Positions 1 to 13,100 of a stretch of 64,000 bases of DNA are shown here, piece after piece. Location of the stretch: positions 1,178,001-1,242,000 of the forward strand of contig JADNRZ010000014.1 of assembly GCA_015501605.1 (NCBI GenBank). Reading direction: 5' to 3'. Position 1 is the first letter of the stretch, and each line of letters starts with the position of its first letter. The DNA is from Panaeolus papilionaceus. Lineage: Eukaryota > Basidiomycota > Agaricomycetes > Agaricales. Position numbers and translations under genes: made by a program. Below the pieces are notes generated by a model. It was not told the origin of the DNA and made no database searches. It saw nothing but the letters and a program-made list of their open reading frames with translations.

Positions 1-1207
1 GCACAAAGTACAACCTCCACCAGTCTATGGTGGCTGGTTGAGTCGACCATGGTGGTATGTTCAGATTTGTAGCCCCTTGTTCGGAAATTGTTACATACCG
101 GGTTTTCCCGTGCGGCTGTGACACGCCCCTATTTCGGCGAAGCACACCACTTAGCGCTAACCACCATCATCATCCGACGGCAATGGCTCGTTTCGCCGAT
201 AATCCCTCTCGAAATCCCATATGAAGCAGAGGAGCTACTTTTTCCCATAAAAATATGTTTCAATGGCACATCACTCTATGTTCAACGACAAATTTATCAG
301 CCCAGGCTTGCCGCGATATTCGATTTGGAAGACATCGCTCGGTGATCTGTCAAGCCAGTATCAGCAGAACTTGAGCGAATATTCCGGTTCGGAGTAATTT
401 ATGTATACCTTTTTGTCTAATTAAAGGTCCAAAGACGCAACTTTATTAGAAATAGCCTGCCCAAGTGCCCTCCTCGTGGGCTCACACTAATATTAGGACC
501 ACTCATTGGAGTATTAACGCGAGTCGATACGTATAGGTAGTAATCTAGGAACAGAATCGATATCACGTTCTCTTTCATTACATTGAAGGGTATGAAATGT
601 TATCTCTGGTGAGTAATGCACCTTCACCTCGCATACCCCTTCCACAATTGCACATCACCTTTACAGGTCGAAGGCCGAAATTAGCGTCTCACATCAAAAG
701 CTTTCCGGCCCATCGAGCAGTGGAACGGCACGTTTTGGATGGTGAACGGAATTACATGTCATGGTTTGCTATCTCTGCGTTCCAAGGTCTCAAGTTATAT
801 TAACACCGTTATAGATGATTACCACTGACACCTGCATATTCACCACCCCCACGTTCATGGCCGTCATGATAGAGAGGTCCGTCTTGGCTGTCTATGTTCC
901 CTGCTTCTTTGCTCACCGGAGTCTCAGGTGTGATGAAGTTGTCACGGAGGGTGGCGATTACTATCGATCTCCCTAAGGTATATGTCAGCGACATGAAGTA
1001 CATTCAATACAATCCATAGGCAGATTCTTGTCTATTTTTACACACGAACCGTCAACAAAGGTCCGATTCGAGTTTCTCAAGGACTGGAACCCGTCCTTCA
1101 TTTTGAAACGAGCCCCATACCCCATTCTTTGCGAACGGATTTCACATAAATAGCTCCATATACGTTCGATCCTCCAGGGCACCCAGCCGTTCTCCCATTT
1201 CCCCAGA
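1..1207. other. Intergenic, no supported gene
   Basis: Only short open frames occur here, none with a recognisable domain or a convincing splice pattern. The right end is the upstream region of the WSC-domain gene. The open frame on the minus strand at 985-1269 overlaps the first exon of that gene and is treated as a shadow. Confidence 0.5.
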
Positions 1208-2425
1208 ATGACTGCCTTTATCCGCACTGCAGCAACTCTTCTCGCTGTTGTCTCTACAGTAAGCGTCAATAGCTTTCCCAGTGTGCTTCTCCCTCATTGA
1301 TATACCTAGGCTCTTGCACTGCCTTCCTCCGAGTTAGCTGCGCGTCAGTCTGGTGCCACAATCAAGCAGACCGTGGGCACCTGGCAATTCAAGGGTTGCT
1401 TTAAGTCAGTTCATAAATTCGCTGATTTAACTTCTCCGTATACTCATTTCTCCGATATATAGGGACTTTGGGCCTCGTATACTTACCTATCGATTCGACG
1501 TTCCGGCAGGCAACAACGCTGAACGTTGCACCACCCTTTGCGCGAACCAGGGTTATGGCCTCGCTGGTCTCGAATATGGCTCCGAGTGCTGTAAGATCTC
1601 TGGCCGTATATGTTGAGTATGTTGTCTCATTTTTTCTAATTTCGTTATCAACAGGGTGCGACAACTACATGCCATACATGGACACCATTTTAATGCCAGA
1701 CGGCGACTGCAACTTTGTCTGCCCCGGAGATAGCACCGAACTCTGTGGCGCTGCTAACCGCCTGGTTCTCTATCAAAATAGCGCTGGCACTCCTCCCAGC
1801 ACCTCCAACTGCATTACTTGGCGCGGAGACTGGTACAACAACATCCTCGAAGCTGTGCCTAAAACAGGTGGAGGAAGCGCAACGAAGCTTTATGCGATTC
1901 CAACCAACCCGTTCACTGATCCGATCTATTATACAATTATCTCTGTACGTCCAACTTTAATCCTTCTATTTCTCTTCGCGTATTACTGAGCTTGTGGGAT
2001 AGACTTGTCCAGCTGGTTGCGTCTACACCGATTATTACAACTTTGGTTTGATTAACAATATCCTCACAAGCTATAACTCGAAACCTATCGCTCCAAACGT
2101 CGGGGACTCCCAATCGTTCATCTTCCAATGGCCGCAGATCAACACTGGATACAATGGGTACTGCTTCAAGGTGCTTAACATCTCGCACTAATTCACACTT
2201 TCGATGCTAATCACGCCTTCGTAGCCAAACCCTAACTCTCCTAAAGGTCCATTTATCGGATATCCTCTTCTCTCTGCCTCGGGAAATACCGATAAGTGGG
2301 CACTTTGTACAAACACGACCGCGTCCAACAGGCTCGACATCGTGTATTCTCCCGTCGCGAACCACGCTCATTACATCAAGAACAACTGCGTGGATGTAAA
2401 CATCCAGGTTGCCCCGTATGCTTGA
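1208..2425 (+). CDS. Secreted WSC-domain protein
   Basis: Six exons fit in phase: 1208-1258, 1310-1404, 1463-1590, 1655-1944, 2003-2170 and 2225-2425, giving 310 aa. The start at 1208 opens a signal peptide (MTAFIRTAATLLAVVSTALA). A WSC domain follows at about residues 35-130, with GTWQFKGCF, a CTTLCANQGY segment, SECWCDNY and a CPGD-x4-CGAANRLVLYQ end. WSC domains bind carbohydrate in fungal wall-stress sensors and in secreted glycan-acting proteins. The remaining about 180 aa have several cysteines and no transmembrane helix, so it is not a classical Wsc1 sensor. Inference: an extracellular wall- or plant-polymer-binding protein. The C-terminal half is unassigned. Confidence 0.85.
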
Positions 2426-2822
2426 ACGGGAATTGCGGTTTGTATAGTGACAGTGACACGAACAGTGGGTTTATCGATTGCCTTAGCTAGCTGTGGGACC
2501 TTGTGGACAATATGTTGCTTATAATGATAGGACTTTCAAGGTATATAGTGGTGTATGGGGTGCCGATGTAAAAAGACTGGGTTTATATTGTGACATCCGT
2601 GAAGCCTGGATCCTGAAAGCAATAGGATATCTTGGGAATGCGTTAATAGGGAGCGGCGTATTGGCGCCGGTGAAGCTACCCATCAAAGCAAGTCTTTAGC
2701 TTCGAGAATCACTACCATCCAATTTCGCACTGTTAACCCTAAATAAGCTGTTTTCACTCGTCCCAAAAGAACTCGTAATGTCTTTTCTCCTTTGCTTTGG
2801 TAGTAGTTTACTATTTAATGTA

Positions 2823-4330
2823 CTACGGAGCGTCATAAACCACACCCGGGTTTGAGGCAGGCAACCCCCCCGAAACATCTCTCCGCCCAAAAATATGACC
2901 GTACTGTGGTGGCAGCACTAGTAATTCTCTACCTTGCTCTTCTTGATGCGGATTCAATGGTCCTAGGTCCATTTCTCGCCTTGTAACTCCTAGAACTTCA
3001 GGAGACGATCTGTCTCCAGTAATGACAGATCCTAAGAACAACTCCGGCGACTCAGAGCATTGAAGCAGGTCCGATATTTGTGAATCAGAATGTGGTACAA
3101 TGTCAATGAAGCCCCCAGCGGAAACGTAGCCTTTTTGTGGAGGGACCGAGCAGTCTCCATACCTCAGAGAGATAGGGCGTGCGGCTGTGTAAGGTCGTGC
3201 TCGTGATATTGGCCCGCGTTCCTCTTTCACAACGCTGTCGCCTGCTCCTGGGTTCAATTTTCTACGTAGAAGGCGGATGTAGGCCAGGAGGGCGATAAAC
3301 GCAATCAACGCCACGAATCCTAGTACTCCCCCGATAATTGGACCAATAGGAGGCTTCGGGATACTTGACGGGTTGGCAGAAAAAGAGGGCACGGTGCTAC
3401 TGTCGACGAGATTCCCATTGAGTGTGCTTGTACCAGAAGTTGGTTGGGTGTTATAGCTAAAATCCGTAGGGATAGAGTTGGAGCTGGGTGGGGTGCCAAT
3501 GCTGAGTTGGTGTGTGCCATTTGAACTCGACAATGCGCTGGGCGCATGGGGGTCTCCTGAGGTAACGGAGGGAGAAGTGATAGATCCAGGGTTGGCAGGT
3601 GAAGCGGAATTGGATGACTGAATTAAGGTGCTGCTAGACAAGGAAGTGCTGGACATCGGAGGGGCCGCTCCTACATTTGGGCTCCCAAGCTCCAGGACAA
3701 TACAGTCGACCGTTATTTGAGAAGAACCAACTGGTGTTCCTCGCTCGTCGTACAAGTTACGAATGGTTATTCGGTGCTTAGAAGCGGTATCAAATGTCTG
3801 ACTAAAAAGTAAAACCTTGCGAAAGATATTCATTGAGCCTCTTACACTGGTCGGAACTGAATAAAAGACAGGGAATGCTTACCGGTGGATCGTGAGCCGT
3901 GTCAGTCATACTTAGGGCGTCAATGACGGTCCAGCGGGGTTGAGCAGTATCACAGTCTATGCATATTTGATAGAGCCCTCCATGCGATCGGCGCATTCCG
4001 TAGTAGTAGAATGCAATAACAGGTACTACGACAATCAAAAATTGTCAGAACTGTACGAGGAAGGGTCAGAATTGAGGTCTGAGTGCTTACCAGGAAATGT
4101 CTGAGGCCAGAGAGTGGCTCAGTAGTTAGCACGGCGTTTAGAATTTAAATTGTTGCAATACTTACAAACGCCATGTTCGCGTTTGGATCGTCGCTGAATT
4201 TCAAGGTTCCGTTTTGTTGAAGGCTGGAAGCATTCCACATAGCGTTCTTCCATAATCCATTGTACTCCAAGCGGCTGTCTTTGTCATCGAAAGTCATATT
4301 GCGACTTGCCATTTCAGTGTGATGGCCCAA
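2823..4330 (-). CDS. Single-pass membrane protein, copy 1 (paralog at 44.5 kb)
   Basis: Four exons on the minus strand: 4330-4166, a 10-nt exon 4100-4091, 4025-3883 and 3815-2823, about 436 aa. The ATG at 4312 is an alternative start. The N-terminal about 180 aa look like an extracellular beta-rich domain with NGLW, DPNAN, IAFYYYGMRRS-GGLYQICIDC and LLFSQTF motifs. A Ser/Thr/Pro-rich stalk follows, then one helix (IGPIIGGVLGFVALIAFIALLAYI) with a basic R-L-L-R-R-K stop-transfer end. The cytoplasmic tail ends in a REMDLGPL...LPPQYGHIFGRR motif, which the paralog at 44554-45903 also has. Both copies keep every intron position. No signal peptide is seen in this model, so a 5' exon may be missing. 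Function unknown; a surface receptor-like topology is inferred. Confidence 0.8.
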
Positions 4331-4998
4331 AAATATGCGTACGACTGTCTGGGTCTTTAGTGGTCTACCACTGACGACTATGGGGGAGGAGGAAGCAAGG
4401 GATAACTACAACCTCAGGCCTCACTGTCTGGCTATTCAGTTGTTTTTCAATTCTCACCAGACATACATAAAGGCAGCAAACCTGTACGCCTACACATGTG
4501 CGAAGATCAAAAAGACCAAGAAACCACAACCGGAATTGAGGGGTTGGTGGCTAGGTATCGAAATCTTCACTTTTTGATCAAATAAGATCTGAGATCTGTT
4601 GCACAGGTAGGGTTAATGGGTATTAGCGCCCATACCGAAATTTTAGTGCTTATCTTGCTGGTCATCTGCAGTTTACTAAGTGGTCCACGTAATGCGGCTA
4701 CATATGTCCTGTGCGATCGGTCGAAACTGAGGAGGTCGCTTGGTTGAGCTGTTCGATGTCCACTACCAACAAAGTTCGCTCAGTATGGCTGTATATGCTT
4801 CGCTACTTCAATTTATGTAATGACATCACTTCATTGTAGGCCAGCTGTCAGAATCCTCATCATGACCATAGTATAACCAAGAGTTTGGTCCTGATGAATC
4901 TGTTGGGGATGTTTTGATCTATACCGAACAACTGGGAAAGCGAAATCTAGTGTCAGGAGAATCAGACCCATCGGTCAAGCCATCGATATCAAGAATGT
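4331..4998. other. Left flank of hAT insertion; possible interrupted gene fragment
   Basis: No complete gene. In one frame, 4898-5006 is open towards the transposon and continues without a stop when joined to the reverse complement of the spacer at 10107 downward, which is the arrangement predicted before inversion. This may be an exon of a gene split by the insertion, but the product is not recognised. Confidence 0.3.
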
Positions 4999-5006
4999 GT
5001 TGGCAC
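4999..5006. repeat. hAT target-site duplication X (GTTGGCAC)
   Basis: The eight bases immediately outside the left terminal inverted repeat of hAT copy 1. The matching copy is not on the other side of that element. It is at 10100-10107 in reverse complement (GTGCCAAC). Confidence 0.85.
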
Positions 5007-8000
5007 CAGTGTTGGGCCAGTCGTCGACTGCAGTCTAGAGTCCGCTCGTTGACTGATGATGACTAAAACCGACTGTGCCCATAAAAGGGAAGTCAGTCGT
5101 CGACTATGCTTACAAATGCTGGACTATCACAGACTGTCACACGGACCCAGTTATCAAAGGTGATGCTGGATGACATGTAGTACACATCAAAATGCCGGAA
5201 GTATCGTAGGGGTAGGTAGTTCTTAGAAGAAGTATACTATAATATACACCAATGGGATTTACCTCTCGATTACTGAAGGGTCCCCGTTCCGAGATTATTG
5301 CTAAGATTCCGTAGAAACTCCTCAAGTACTATATATGAGTCGAGATTATAAAATCTTCAAACACCTTCGAGCATTCCTCGTACACCAATAGACCACATCC
5401 CCACTCATGTCCAACGCTAGGCATTGGGCTAGAGAGTACTTTACCGATCATCCATCATATAACCGCGGCCGTACTAATGAGCGACCCCCAGAGGTTTGGG
5501 CAAACAAGTACCAAGACAAGATTCGAGTGATCTGTACACTCTGTCTTCAGGATGCCATTGGAGCTATTGCTACAAACGAGGAAGAGAGGGTGAGCAGTGG
5601 GGAGAACCTCATACCTCGTTCTAACAGCGACATTAAACTGTCCCGTAAGTCGTGTTTGAATTGTGATGTGAGCAACACGGTACTTACATTACCTGATCCT
5701 TCAGTTTTTAATGCCCCACCAGAGTCGGAGCACATTTGGATCGAAGCGCGAGGCTCGACAATGATCACCCATTTAATTCATGCGTGCAGGCTTCAGCCAC
5801 GGGACGTTGTGGCTCGTGTCGTGGCTCGTGCTACTCATGAACATCCCGAAGGAAATACTTCGAAACGAGCTTCTTCACTACAACACGCCACATCGAGCGC
5901 CCACCACCAAACCCGACAGTTTATCCAAACTCCAAGCAATGAAATCGTCTCCCCACAGCCCTGCTGTCATTACAAAAGTCACCAAGTTCCTCCAGTAATT
6001 GCACAATGGGGCTACCAGGTCGAGCGACCAAACCCGATGGCTTACAGTAACACACACCCTTATCACCAACCAGCGAGCTTCGAAAATCGGCCAGGGAGTG
6101 CGATGGGACACCCGGACTTCGATGCTCCATACCAGAACAATCGATATTCGGGCTTGGATCAATTTTCTGGTACACAACCCTCACCCAGCAGTTCGTTGTT
6201 CCCCCATCCACCCCATCTTGATCCTCGATTGGCATACTCAGTATCACCAGCTCCAAGTCATCTTTCGGGGGAATCCAGCGTTAGTGGAAGGCCTACAAAG
6301 CTGTTGAGATCCGCTTCAGGTATTAAACGACCTGCCTCAACAGCTTTCAACGACTACGAGAGGCACGAGAGGCCCTGGGATGTGCACAGGCAGAAGCTGT
6401 TCGAAGAGAAACTCATCTGCGTTATCGCATCAGCCAACCTTCCCTTCAACTTCGTTACGAACCCCGAGTTTCTCTCTTTTTGTGCCGAGTTCATCCCACA
6501 AGCCCGCATTCCATCCAGAAAATCACTCACCCTAACAGTTATGCCGCGATTTCTGCATCAAGTACAGACTTCGAATCGAGAAACCGCTCGAGGCCAGCAG
6601 GCAACGGTACAATGTGATGGTTGGACGGGCGGGGACAATCACCATTTGGTTGCCTTCATGGCCACAACAGCAACAAAAGTATGTAAATTTATGATTTTAT
6701 CTGCTGGTATGAGCTCGAATCTAATTTCTGGGTTTGTTTCACTGTAGGTGTACACTGTCAAAGTTTATGATACAACCATTGAGCGAAAAACTGCAGAGAA
6801 CCTTCTGGTGCAGATGCGTGAAGTGCTGAAAACTCTCGAGAGGGACTGGGAAGTGAAGGCCACTGCTTTTACCTCGGATGCATCAGGAGAGTCGCGAAAG
6901 GCTTGAAGGCTTCTCCGCGAAGAACGACCTGATCTGGTTACGCCAGATTGCTATGCGCACCAAGTGAGCTATCCATTTTCCAGACATCTCATATCTAATT
7001 ATTCTACATTTACTGCTCCATAGATTAACCTAATTGTTGGGGACTACTTCAAGACAAATGAAGTCGATTTTCTGCGCTATGCAACAAAGGCAAACGAGCT
7101 CATAACATGGATACGCTCCAAAACAGCACTAATTGGCCTCATCAAGAAGTATCGAGAGAGCCGTAACAAACAACTGCTGTCTGTCATTCGGCCAGTGCCA
7201 ACACGCTGGACTGCATTCTTCCTTGCATATCGATGCCTGCTTGAGCTTCGGCCCACCCTATTGGACATCTTTCAAGACCAGCGCAACGACAATCCCGAGA
7301 TTGCTGCACTTATACCCCGAGATCGAGCAGGCCGAGAGAAGGCAGAGGCCATGATCAAACTGATGGATGATGCTCTATTTTGGCATGCGCTTGCACGGTG
7401 TGTCCTAATTATATCAACTTGAATTAATCTGTGCCGCACATCTAATAATCTGCATGTAGAATCAAAAGCCATCTCTCACCTTTGGCAATTGCTGCTAATA
7501 TTACTCAATTAGCTCATTGCCGACTCGACAAGGTTTTGCTCACTTTCGCGGCTCTATACATCACTTATCTCTCTTTATCTGATGCAGAGGATCGTGAAGT
7601 CAAGGCTTCGCTTCTTGAAAGCATTGAGAGAAGGTGGGATCAGTCGGATCAGGAGGTGTTCATTGCTGCGGTGATAATCAATCCATTCCTTCGAACATCA
7701 CCTTTTAAAAAGGATGCAACACTAATTAGCACTGGTGCAGTTTATCAGCTATTCAGCAACCTTTGGAAGCGTTTCTACAACGAAGATCCCCCTGAATCTT
7801 TGTATGAGGAGACAGGTGACTATTTGAGAGGTACAGGGTGCTTTAGTACACTCGATTCAGTCATCACCGCCTTCAAGAATCGTGCAAAAGCCAAAGTATG
7901 TGCCCTCACAATTTATGTCTTCTTAAAACATTATTCATTAACTTTACTATTCTACCTCTCTAGGAGGAGACTCCATCTCCTCTAGATCTCTATAGTGATA

Positions 8001-8949
8001 TCACAATTCCTAATCAACCCCCGTGTCCATTAATCAAGCTTGCACTTCACCTTCTTTACATCTGCCCCAACTCTGCATCTTGCGAGCGACTATTCAGCAC
8101 ATTCGGCTTAATCCTGACGAAACTTCGGACACGATTAGATAGCCAGCGAGTTGTCGGCCTCGCAGAATGTAAACTCCACCTTCGAGATCAGTCCCTGTCC
8201 ATGGAAACCAGGAAAAATCTCCGTCGGCGAGTCTTCGGAGCACCGGCAGAGCTTCAAGCACAGCAAAATCAAGCCACCAGCACAGCCCCGCCAATGGAGA
8301 CAGATCAAACCAACGCCACCGGCACCCAGCTACAGTCCAATTCTCGAAGCACTGAACTCTCTTCAGAACTGGCTGAATCATCAGCCAGCACATTCGCACC
8401 CCCCTCTGTCTCTGCAGCGCTTCGAAATCTCACTGCTAAGCACATAGCTTTACTTGCTGATCATGATGCCGCCGCAAATATGTTTGAAGACTCGGAGTCT
8501 CCTCGTTTTAGGGCTTCGTCATCAGGCGGCTCTTACAAAAAACGCACAATGTCAGACCTCTTTGACTTCACGTCTAATTCGTGGGTCAGCTTTCAACAAG
8601 CCAGTGCATTGGGGTGCGTCGAAGATGAAATGAAATTGTATGAGCTATTAGATTTGGATGCTGATGGGGAGTTTGACTATGATCTCAACGACTCTATGGA
8701 CAGTATTTTAACCGTATAGATGAATTGATGTATTATTGACTCGTTCTCGTAGATAGAATACACATTAACTGGATTTTTGACTGTTATCTATATTACTGAT
8801 GAGAGACAGACTGAAATCGCTGTTCGTGTGAATTATTTTTGGTAGATGGGAAGCTTAGTCATAGTCCATCAAAGTCGACCAGACTATAATCGACTGATTC
8901 GTCTTAGCTTCCGACTATTTCGTCTAAGTCAACGACTGGCACAACACTG
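5007..8949 (+). mobile_element. hAT DNA transposon, copy 1 (3,943 bp)
   Basis: The element starts CAGTGTTGGGCCAGTCG and ends CGACTGGCACAACACTG, imperfect terminal inverted repeats of about 23 bp with the CAGTGTTG end common in hAT elements. Both ends are rich in AGTCG/CGACT subterminal motifs, which are likely transposase-binding sites. It carries one multi-exon transposase gene at 5407-8719. Its left flank is GTTGGCAC and its right flank GTACAGAC; these do not match each other, but each matches the reverse complement of a flank of the second copy. Position p here corresponds to 19057-p in the other copy. At least one difference exists, inside the right terminal repeat (G at 8934 against the base pairing with T at 10123). 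Confidence 0.92.
5407..8719 (+). pseudogene. hAT transposase, copy 1, one internal stop
   Basis: Six exons fit in phase: 5407-5644, 5705-6678, 6748-6963, 7024-7397, 7460-7895 and 7964-8719, 998 codons. The 60-nt first intron is itself stop-free and may be retained. The order is a BED-like N-terminal region (CTLC near residue 47; HLIHAC further on), a Ser/Pro-rich linker, the RNase-H-like core with QCDGWTGGDNHHLVAF and AFTSDASGESRKA, a conserved PTRWTAFFLAYRCL block, and the hAT C-terminal dimerisation block (PNSASCERLFSTFGLILTKLRTRL). Codon 457 (6904-6906) is TGA where family members usually have Arg (SGESRKA-stop-RLL), consistent with a CGA to TGA change. As written the protein stops before most of the catalytic core, so the copy is probably not autonomous. 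Confidence 0.88.
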
Positions 8950-8957
8950 GTACAGAC
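8950..8957. repeat. hAT target-site duplication Y, inverted (GTACAGAC)
   Basis: The eight bases directly outside the right end of copy 1. They are the reverse complement of 14051-14058 (GTCTGTAC), outside the far end of copy 2. Confidence 0.85.
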
Positions 8958-10099
8958 TCTCACTTTGGCCAAATTTGATCCCCTGACGGTGGGCGCAATT
9001 CGAAGACATGACGGATAGTGTTCCCACTGCGTACAGCCTATGCCAATCACAATAAGAAATACAACAGAGCTAAATGTGAAAGTGAGCTCACCATAGAATG
9101 AAAAGCAGATTCAGATCCTTCAACTACAACCTCCGACGCCCGTTTGAGAGAACCGAACAAAATGATCTAAAGTTCATTGTTGGTGCTGGTATCATTCAAA
9201 TTTCAAGCGAACATCGACCGTCGGAAGTTCCAAACTACTGAGAGTGACATTCATACAATGGTCTTCCGTGCCCCTGAAAACTTCGGGGCAAAGACATGAG
9301 GGCTGGACCCTGGGTTAACGAATAGAGGCATTAAACGGGCGAACAACTGCGACGATGCAGACCTGCCTGCTAAAAACATTCCAGTACAAATGAAAGGCAG
9401 GTGAGAAAATGCACGACTATCCATGATTCAGAAAATTATCGGCAGCTGGAACCTGATTGACTGGCCTCTTTGACTCTGCAATGACATAATCACGACCTGC
9501 TTCAACATTACCGCCCAAAACATTGTCTCAAATAACACATGAAACTTTTCACTGATAAAACAACATCTACTATAATTGCTCAAAATAGCAGGCTTGCCAT
9601 GCATAACATGGCCTTAATGAGTTTATCTTCTTCTAATTACAGCTAATTGCAGAACGATAGGCTACCCTAGACAGATTCACACCTTTGACCCACGTTGATG
9701 GCCGTCGCTTCAACTGTGTACATCTCTTGATGTTCCACGCCAAATCAGACGAAAATACAAGTATGATGTTTACCGACGAGCGCAGGATATTTCCGTTCTG
9801 ATTAAATCACGAAAAGCACAGCTTAGCCACAGCAATGGACCCCACAAGACTCAAGCCCAACTGGGAACAGGCTCCCAACCACCTCGCTCATTGACACCAC
9901 AGTGACCCTCTTCCCCGGTTCCAGCTCCACCATCGCATGCGACCAATCGGATATGTTATCCACATCCTCTGTGTTTGAATATTCTTGGGAAAAACATCAG
10001 AGCAAAACACAAAGATGAACAGATGAAGATGAGTATCACTGTTTGATTCATAGCTCTCTTTCTTGACTTCCTCTATGTTATCGTCGCTGAATTTGACTA
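8958..10099. other. Spacer between inverted hAT copies, probably inverted host DNA
   Basis: About 1.14 kb of unique sequence. No complete gene. On the minus strand, the part next to 10107 has coding-like stretches and a possible short intron, and may be the continuation of a gene interrupted at 5006. The target-site pattern at its two ends indicates that this segment has been flipped relative to the flanks. Confidence 0.6.
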
Positions 10100-10107
10100 G
10101 TGCCAAC
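10100..10107. repeat. hAT target-site duplication X, inverted (GTGCCAAC)
   Basis: Directly outside the left end of copy 2, and the exact reverse complement of 4999-5006. Confidence 0.85.
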
Positions 10108-13100
10108 CAGTGTTGTGCCAGTTGTTGACTTAGACGAAATAGTCGGAAGCTAAGACGAATCAGTCGATTATAGTCTGGTCGACTTTGATGGACTATGACT
10201 AAGCTTCCCATCTACCAAAAATAATTCACACGAACAGCGATTTCAGTCTGTCTCTCATCAGTAATATAGATAACAGTCAAAAATCCAGTTAATGTGTATT
10301 CTATCTACGAGAACGAGTCAATAATACATCAATTCATCTATACGGTTAAAATACTGTCCATAGAGTCGTTGAGATCATAGTCAAACTCCCCATCAGCATC
10401 CAAATCTAATAGCTCATACAATTTCATTTCATCTTCGACGCACCCCAATGCACTGGCTTGTTGAAAGCTGACCCACGAATTAGACGTGAAGTCAAAGAGG
10501 TCTGACATTGTGCGTTTTTTGTAAGAGCCGCCTGATGACGAAGCCCTAAAACGAGGAGACTCCGAGTCTTCAAACATATTTGCGGCGGCATCATGATCAG
10601 CAAGTAAAGCTATGTGCTTAGCAGTGAGATTTCGAAGCGCTGCAGAGACAGAGGGGGGTGCGAATGTGCTGGCTGATGATTCAGCCAGTTCTGAAGAGAG
10701 TTCAGTGCTTCGAGAATTGGACTGTAGCTGGGTGCCGGTGGCGTTGGTTTGATCTGTCTCCATTGGCGGGGCTGTGCTGGTGGCTTGATTTTGCTGTGCT
10801 TGAAGCTCTGCCGGTGCTCCGAAGACTCGCCGACGGAGATTTTTCCTGGTTTCCATGGACAGGGACTGATCTCGAAGGTGGAGTTTACATTCTGCGAGGC
10901 CGACAACTCGCTGGCTATCTAATCGTGTCCGAAGTTTCGTCAGGATTAAGCCGAATGTGCTGAATAGTCGCTCGCAAGATGCAGAGTTGGGGCAGATGTA
11001 AAGAAGGTGAAGTGCAAGCTTGATTAATGGACACGGGGGTTGATTAGGAATTGTGATATCACTATAGAGATCTAGAGGAGATGGAGTCTCCTCCTAGAGA
11101 GGTAGAATAGTAAAGTTAATGAATAATGTTTTAAGAAGACATAAATTGTGAGGGCACATACTTTGGCTTTTGCACGATTCTTGAAGGCGGTGATGACTGA
11201 ATCGAGTGTACTAAAGCACCCTGTACCTCTCAAATAGTCACCTGTCTCCTCATACAAAGATTCAGGGGGATCTTCGTTGTAGAAACGCTTCCAAAGGTTG
11301 CTGAATAGCTGATAAACTGCACCAGTGCTAATTAGTGTTGCATCCTTTTTAAAAGGTGATGTTCGAAGGAATGGATTGATTATCACCGCAGCAATGAACA
11401 CCTCCTGATCCGACTGATCCCACCTTCTCTCAATGCTTTCAAGAAGCGAAGCCTTGACTTCACGATCCTCTGCATCAGATAAAGAGAGATAAGTGATGTA
11501 TAGAGCCGCGAAAGTGAGCAAAACCTTGTCGAGTCGGCAATGAGCTAATTGAGTAATATTAGCAGCAATTGCCAAAGGTGAGAGATGGCTTTTGATTCTA
11601 CATGCAGATTATTAGATGTGCGGCACAGATTAATTCAAGTTGATATAATTAGGACACACCGTGCAAGCGCATGCCAAAATAGAGCATCATCCATCAGTTT
11701 GATCATGGCCTCTGCCTTCTCTCGGCCTGCTCGATCTCGGGGTATAAGTGCAGCAATCTCGGGATTGTCGTTGCGCTGGTCTTGAAAGATGTCCAATAGG
11801 GTGGGCCGAAGCTCAAGCAGGCATCGATATGCAAGGAAGAATGCAGTCCAGCGTGTTGGCACTGGCCGAATGACAGACAGCAGTTGTTTGTTACGGCTCT
11901 CTCGATACTTCTTGATGAGGCCAATTAGTGCTGTTTTGGAGCGTATCCATGTTATGAGCTCGTTTGCCTTTGTTGCATAGCGCAGAAAATCGACTTCATT
12001 TGTCTTGAAGTAGTCCCCAACAATTAGGTTAATCTATGGAGCAGTAAATGTAGAATAATTAGATATGAGATGTCTGGAAAATGGATAGCTCACTTGGTGC
12101 GCATAGCAATCTGGCGTAACCAGATCAGGTCGTTCTTCGCGGAGAAGCCTTCAAGCCTTTCGCGACTCTCCTGATGCATCCGAGGTAAAAGCAGTGGCCT
12201 TCACTTCCCAGTCCCTCTCGAGAGTTTTCAGCACTTCACGCATCTGCACCAGAAGGTTCTCTGCAGTTTTTCGCTCAATGGTTGTATCATAAACTTTGAC
12301 AGTGTACACCTACAGTGAAACAAACCCAGAAATTAGATTCGAGCTCATACCAGCAGATAAAATCATAAATTTACATACTTTTGTTGCTGTTGTGGCCATG
12401 AAGGCAACCAAATGGTGATTGTCCCCGCCCGTCCAACCATCACATTGTACCGTTGCCTGCTGGCCTCGAGCGGTTTCTCGATTCGAAGTCTGTACTTGAT
12501 GCAGAAATCGCGGCATAACTGTTAGGGTGAGTGATTTTCTGGATGGAATGCGGGCTTGTGGGATGAACTCGGCACAAAAAGAGAGAAACTCGGGGTTCGT
12601 AACGAAGTTGAAGGGAAGGTTGGCTGATGCGATAACGCAGATGAGTTTCTCTTCGAACAGCTTCTGCCTGTGCACATCCCAGGGCCTCTCGTGCCTCTCG
12701 TAGTCGTTGAAAGCTGTTGAGGCAGGTCGTTTAATACCTGAAGCGGATCTCAACAGCTTTGTAGGCCTTCCACTAACGCTGGATTCCCCCGAAAGATGAC
12801 TTGGAGCTGGTGATACTGAGTATGCCAATCGAGGATCAAGATGGGGTGGATGGGGGAACAACGAACTGCTGGGTGAGGGTTGTGTACCAGAAAATTGATC
12901 CAAGCCCGAATATCGATTGTTCTGGTATGGAGCATCGAAGTCCGGGTGTCCCATCGCACTCCCTGGCCGATTTTCGAAGCTCGCTGGTTGGTGATAAGGG
13001 TGTGTGTTACTGTAAGCCATCGGGTTTGGTCGCTCGACCTGGTAGCCCCATTGTGCAATTACTGGAGGAACTTGGTGACTTTTGTAATGACAGCAGGGCT

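Noticed and set aside
88..345. 85-codon open frame near the left edge
   Set aside because: No domain, no neighbouring exon, composition not distinctive.
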